From Salvia splendens (lineage: Eukaryota > Streptophyta > Magnoliopsida > Lamiales > Lamiaceae), in the NCBI RefSeq assembly GCF_004379255.2, contig NC_056033.1:24854209-24918208 (forward strand): a stretch of 64,000 nt of DNA, given 5' to 3'. The notes under the pieces are model-generated. The model searched no databases. It was not told the DNA's origin and saw only the letters and a list, made by a program, of their open reading frames with translations. A program made the position numbers and the translations under genes. Numbering within the stretch: the first letter of the stretch is position 1; each line of letters starts with the position of its first letter. Below, one piece after another: positions 59,163 through 64,000 of the stretch.

Positions 59163-61464
59163 TGTAACGCCACACTTTTTGAACCCTAATTTTCGAACCC
59201 TAAAATTTTGCATTAAATATTTTAATGCCGTGAAGTATGTGGATTTAATGATGAGTGAATTAATTGCGTGATTTCTTTGTGACCTAATTGTGTTTTGGGG
59301 TTGAGTGTTGGTTTGAATGGTCAATATCGTTGAATATTGTTGAAATTTATCGTGGTGAAATATTCTTAAGGGTGAGTGAGATTGAGTAGGTTCATTGATA
59401 ATTATTTTTACCCATATTTTTGGAAATTTCGACCATGACTACTTATTGGAGAGGAATCCTATTTTCTTGGATTTAATTAATTGCTAGGGATATTTATCCA
59501 AATTAAATCCAAAACCCAATTATTCTTTCTTCATGAGAAAATCGACCCCATGCTTGTTCCTAGGGAGATCTCGAAAATCTCCTATTTATGGGGAGAAGGA
59601 ATTATTGATTAAATTATTTGATCCCTTATTTATTCCCTCCCATGAATAAATTCAAATATCCTAGCAAATCTTGCCTTATCTTATTCAAATTAAAGATTTG
59701 AAATTTATTCCTTGTGGAAGAAGCATAATTCACGCCACTTCCCGATTTTATTGAGGGAATTATTATTTTTATTCTGCTCCGTATTATTCTACTCCGTGAA
59801 ATACCAAATTAAATCGTAGGCTAATTAAATACCCTAGATTTCGAATTCCTCCTTATTCCTCTCCAAAAATCACGCCAACTACACTCTACCATATCTTTCA
59901 AATCTTTAATTTATTTAATTAAAGATATTATATTTTTCACTCTACAAATACATGAGAAACCCTAAACCTAGGAATAAAAAAAACACGCCTCCCACTCCCT
60001 TGAAATTCACGTCCCACTTCTCCCTCTCCCTCTCTATTTTTCTTCTATTTTTCTCCAAGAATTCTTCATTTTTTGAGAAGAATTTAAGGTGAAGCCTCAA
60101 GAATTGTTGAAGACTCAAGATTATACCTTGTTTCTACTGAACGTTTCCATTAAGAAGAGGTACTTTGATCTATCTTTTCTCATCTAACCGATTAATCGGT
60201 GTTCTCGAGCCCTCATGCATATAGATCGAGTGAAAAGGGGAAACCAATTTACGAATGGGATGCACGTGTGTATATCGACGTGCGTGTTTGTGTGGGTGTG
60301 TGAGTGGTGTGTTGAAGAACACTCATGCGTGACCATGATTTGATGATAGATCTGGAGTTGTGTACGAATACATTGATGTGAAGAGCATGTCTTGATTATG
60401 AATGTTAATATAAAACGAATTGATGGGCAAAAGGGAAACGTCGGGGGACATGTATGTTTTTGAGTCAATGATTGAGACTGATTTGTGTTACACATATATT
60501 AAAGGTGATAACTCGCGCTCTCAGCGTGATAGCCAGGGGAAGAAAGTACTTGAGATCTAAGCAGACGAGGTGGACTTTCTTTTAAAATAAGGACAACGTC
60601 CTAAATCTTTATCGTTGAGAATGAAATATGTGTTTATCATGTCGTGATTTGTTTTGTCGTGCCTATCCCTTGTGGCTCTGCCACTATTATTTAAATCGAA
60701 TTCGGATCCTCGTAGAGCCGCAAACTCTACTTGGATTAGTGTACACCAATGGTAGACCGTGTGTCAGCGTACGGGTTGGCCGGTCTAGAGACCTGGTTTG
60801 CGGCCGCATTCCTTGTCATGTTGAGGATATGGTAAACGTCTATGGGAAAATGACTGATCAATCGACTTTTGATGATGAAATATTTTGGTACCTCGGGCCT
60901 TTCTAAAGATAAAACCCTGACGGATACTTGAAAAAGGCATGATAGATAAATAATTTTTCTTTGATAAACTGTTTTCGGCAATAAGTCCACTGAGTATATT
61001 ATGGTACTCAGCCCTGCATATGTTTCTCCTATGTGTAGGTTGAGCGGCGAAGAGTGGTTGGCGGTGTTGAGTAAATTAATTAAATTGATATGATTGTCTT
61101 GAAACTCCGAGTGTCGTCGTGTCTTCACACATGACTTCACTCTTCTCTTGGATGCTTCCGCTAAAACATGATTACTCTTATCGTTGGCTTGATACTTAAA
61201 CTATTGGATTCTTGTTTTGGATATTGAGACATGTTACGTTTCGGATTATTTTGAACCATGCCATTTTGACCTAAATTATGATAGTCATTCTTCATTGGAT
61301 TTCTTTGCTAAAGCGTCACCTTTTTTTTTCTTATACTTAATTGTTCATTAAATACTTTGGTCAAACCTCTTTGTTGAAACCCTAGCCTAGTTTCCTTGTT
61401 GCAATTAAGTCCGTTTAAGTCGCGATCGCCGCATTTATTCTATCATAGAAGGGCGGTCATGACA
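59163..61464 (+). repeat. 5' LTR of element E, Tekay, same family as F (2,302 bp)
   Basis: It starts TGTAACGCCACAC and ends GGTCATGACA. It parallels the F LTR throughout, including ACTCCGTATTATT near 59775, GTGTACACCAATGGTAGACC near 60739, and the hairpin at 60990-61011. The TATA site is weak (CTACAAATAC, 59942-59951) followed by AAACCCTAAACC. Confidence 0.9.
60990..61011 (+). other. conserved LTR hairpin (E copy)
   Basis: CTGAGTAT and GTACTCAG flank a six-base loop, with one T-G wobble, followed by CCCTGCATATG as in the A, B and D LTRs. Confidence 0.6.
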
Positions 61465-61782
61465 GTTTGGTATTAGAGCCCCAGTTCTTTCCGCTCTGGA
61501 CCCAAGAGCCTTGTTGAGTCAAAGTCTATTCATGTGTAAATTTACTAATTGATAATCGTCGAAGGCTCAACACCACGACTCGTCCCCGCCCAACCACGAA
61601 GAAAGAGGTAAAAATATTTTTGTGAGTTTTTGGATTGAATTACAGAAGTTTGGAAATTTCGACGGGAAACATTACCCTTGTTAAAAAATGAATTTTATTT
61701 GGGATTACATAATTCTCTTGAGATTGTGAAACGCGAAGTATGATTGCAATTATTTGACTATACTATGTGAAGGGAGAGAGGG
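61465..61782 (+). mobile_element. element E primer site and leader, cut by element H
   Basis: TGGTATTAGAGC (61468-61479) is a tRNA-Met type primer site with one change. The leader that follows (TTCCGCTCTGGACCCAAGAG) resembles the reverse of the B leader end. No gag start is reached before element H enters at 61783. Confidence 0.75.
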
Positions 61783-63258
61783 TGATGTGTGTATGTGTGT
61801 AAAAATGCGATACCAAGTCCTATGAACCCACTAGATCACTTGGTCTAGGAACTCAATGGAACACGGAATACTCTGTCGTTGTACACACAAAACTCCCCTT
61901 CAAAGATCTCTCAACCCGAATACTATGGATTAGTATAGAGAAGCAGGGGTCGATCCCATGAAGATGGACACGTAAGAAAGCATTTAGAGACTCTTGACAA
62001 AGGCGGCTGTTGCCACGCAAACTGGGTTGAGGTATAACTACAACTAGACCTAGGCAAGAAATGTAACACTAAACCTAGAAAATTGTAAACATGCTGAGAT
62101 CAAACGTCCTCATGAATGCTAGATATTAAATTCACTTCCTAGACCGTGTAAACGACTACCTAATTTAGCTAGACAGAAAACGAATAATAGTGGGGACCAT
62201 CATTCCAGAAATAGCAAGTATGGCAGAAAAGCTGCAAATAACGAACTGGGAATTTAACTAACAACGACATGCATTTCTCTAGCTGAATCAGACACGAAGA
62301 TGAAGGAAACAAAGCACATACCCTGATTCGAACAGAATATAAAAGTTTGGTCGTCGAAAACTTGCAACAAATCGAAAATAACACAGATCTACATAAACTA
62401 GACGGAGCGAAATAAAAACACGAAGGCTAGGCATAAAAACACGAAGGCTAGTCATCAAATTAAACCAACTCTTTCAGATCTCTCGTCGGATGCTTAATCC
62501 ACTCCGGATCAAAGCGATCCGAGTCCTACAACAACCAGAATCATCCCCATAACTTCCGATTCTAAAGATCTACTCCGATCAACAACCAATTCAAACAATT
62601 CTACACAGATTCAGTGAGCAAATGCGAAAAGCATCCAAAGCAAGTACTAGCACGAACTCTAGAAAAACACAGTAACTGAAGCAGAAACAAACACCATCAA
62701 CATTATGGAAAATAGCTTGCATAAACCCACAGAATAAAGGGTAAACAGAGCGTCGAGCTTCGAACATTGAAGCTTGGTGAAATCCACAAAATAACGAGAA
62801 ATAAATTGGAAATTATTTCTTCGCCCTCGACAGGACAGTGTTACACCCAAATGAAACTACTGTAAACAGGAAGTGAACCCAGACGTGAACCCCAGAATTT
62901 CCCAAAAAGAACCCAAGTGTGTAAGAGAAAAGTGAGCTCCTAGCTACAATCCGTAACGAGGCCTCCACCGAGAAGGTCCCTCTAGAATGCATGCTTCCTT
63001 CTTTATATAGATGAGGACATAATCTTCTAGAAGCCTTTGTAGAAATCTCCATTCTACCCTTTAGCTCCGAGATTTCCTTCGTCTTGCAATTTCCTCCACA
63101 ATGCTCACTTTTTCGCCAGTTTCCTCGGACCATGTGATTTTCCTCTCTCTTTCCTGGACCTGGCAAAATTCTTCTACACACCTGGCTTAAGACGTGTGTT
63201 AGACCCCGTAATTTCATGAATTTATCCCCTAGACCTATGCATGAAATTAGCCTTATCA
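61783..63258 (-). repeat. LTR of element H, Athila-like (1,476 bp)
   Basis: Ends TGATGTGTG and CCTTATCA mirror the TG...CA limits and the TTATCA end of the C LTR, and the length is nearly the same. A TATA box (minus CTATATAAAG) is at 63001-63010. By position it is the 3' LTR of a minus-strand element whose body lies to the right. Confidence 0.75.
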
Positions 63259-63774
63259 AACTGCTCATACTTAAACCATGCTTGTCCTCAAGCATGAAAG
63301 ACAAGAAAAAGAATAAGGCGAATTTCAATGCACGGTTCCTATGAACGACTCTACAAACAAGACGCGAACAAAGTACATACTCCTAGATCTAGACATACTA
63401 CAGACTCACAAAAAGGGAACAAACACAAAGGAAAACAAAACACATAAGCATGAACCAATTTCAACTTTTAGGCGATCGTCCCCACAAGCTTAAGTTCTAT
63501 CCGATCGTCTACAATCTTCAAATCCTCCCCTTTCCCTCTTCTGCCTAAACGGTCTGTCAGTTCGTCAAGATAGCCTATCGATTTCCCAGCTGTCACTCAT
63601 TGTTCACTAGGGATGTTAGGATTGAAGCGCTCTAAAATAAAAGTTACACCACTGATGCGTCGGGTTATGAGAGTTTCTCCTTCTTACTACTCCTTTTCTC
63701 TATTAATTTCCTGGGTCAGGGTACTATTGCTTCCTGGCTTTAAGGAATTTTTCCCTTTATGTATAACAGATTTT

Positions 63775-63777
<3 letters not shown>
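63259..63777 (-). mobile_element. element H internal region next to its 3' LTR
   Basis: CTGCTCATACTTAAACCATG and CTTGTCCTCAAG (63281-63292, 22 bp from the LTR) copy the layout next to the left LTR of element C. No coding sequence is seen in this part. Confidence 0.65.

Positions 63778-63805
<28 letters not shown>
63778..63805. repeat. TA dinucleotide repeat
   Basis: About 14 TA units without interruption. Confidence 0.95.
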
Positions 63806-63811
<6 letters not shown>

Positions 63812-64000
63812 TGATCAAGATATAACTAATCTTAAGTGTATAACTAGAGAACAAATCTCAGCCACACATCTTAATGGAACAAATATTATTTATTTTAATT
63901 ATATAAAATAGGTCAAGGGTATTTTTGGAAATTACATTATGAGATTTAAATCAATTAAGCGGTTTCCTTTCCTTCTCCTTCCAAATCTGTGACGCGAGGG
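63806..64000. other. unassigned AT-rich DNA after the TA repeat
   Basis: It begins GGGTAGTGATCAAGATATAA directly after the TA run, which recalls ends of small non-autonomous plant transposons that sit in TA repeats. The other end is outside the window, so this cannot be confirmed. No gene is seen. Confidence 0.3.

Noticed and set aside
62813..63328. 171-codon minus-strand gene
   Set aside because: The frame spans the LTR-internal border of H and has no domain; it is a chance frame.
63996..64000. GAGGG at the window end as the right TSD of element H
   Set aside because: It equals the 5 bp before H (61778-61782), but no second LTR lies before it, so the match is chance.

Overview
This window looks like intergenic heterochromatin of a flowering plant, probably a eudicot. 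It is AT-rich and packed with LTR retrotransposons. It contains Ty3/gypsy elements of the Tekay/Del, Athila and Reina-like lineages, Ty1/copia LTR remnants and a tRNA-derived SINE. I found no host protein gene, tRNA gene, rRNA gene or CRISPR array. Families were named from motifs by eye, without a database, and the species cannot be determined.

Layout. 1-152 is a copia-type LTR end on the minus strand, followed by a degenerate tandem repeat (about 195-700). 1408-7124 is a plus-strand Tekay element (called F) with 2.66-kb LTRs and only 0.85 kb of internal DNA. 7126-7742 holds more copia LTR debris.

7743-55835 is a four-deep stack of minus-strand elements, each boundary marked by a perfect 5-bp target-site duplication (TSD). 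D is an old Tekay-like element (7743-55835, TSD AAGAA). A lies in D: a Tekay LTR array with no coding capacity (14246-51795, TSD AGCTC). B lies in an LTR of A: a Tekay element with gag-pol (19226-46233, TSD ATAAG). C lies in the gag of B: an Athila-like element (26707-41185, TSD CCCTC). A SINE later landed in the left LTR of B, and the matching site in the right LTR is empty.

A second stack starts to the right and leaves the window. K is a minus-strand Reina-like pol remnant (to 58418). It is cut by I, a B-like LTR (58419-59162), which is cut by E, a plus-strand Tekay LTR relative of F (59163-61782). E is cut by H, an Athila-like LTR and tail (61783-about 63777). A TA repeat and unassigned AT-rich DNA finish the window.

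Function. These are self-replicating elements encoding Gag, protease, reverse transcriptase, RNase H and integrase, all inactivated here by stops, frameshifts, deletions or nested insertions. The most interesting signals are non-coding: a hairpin with apparent base-pair covariation in the Tekay LTRs, inverted repeats at fixed distances from the 3' LTR, and the LTR-internal-LTR-internal-LTR array of A.
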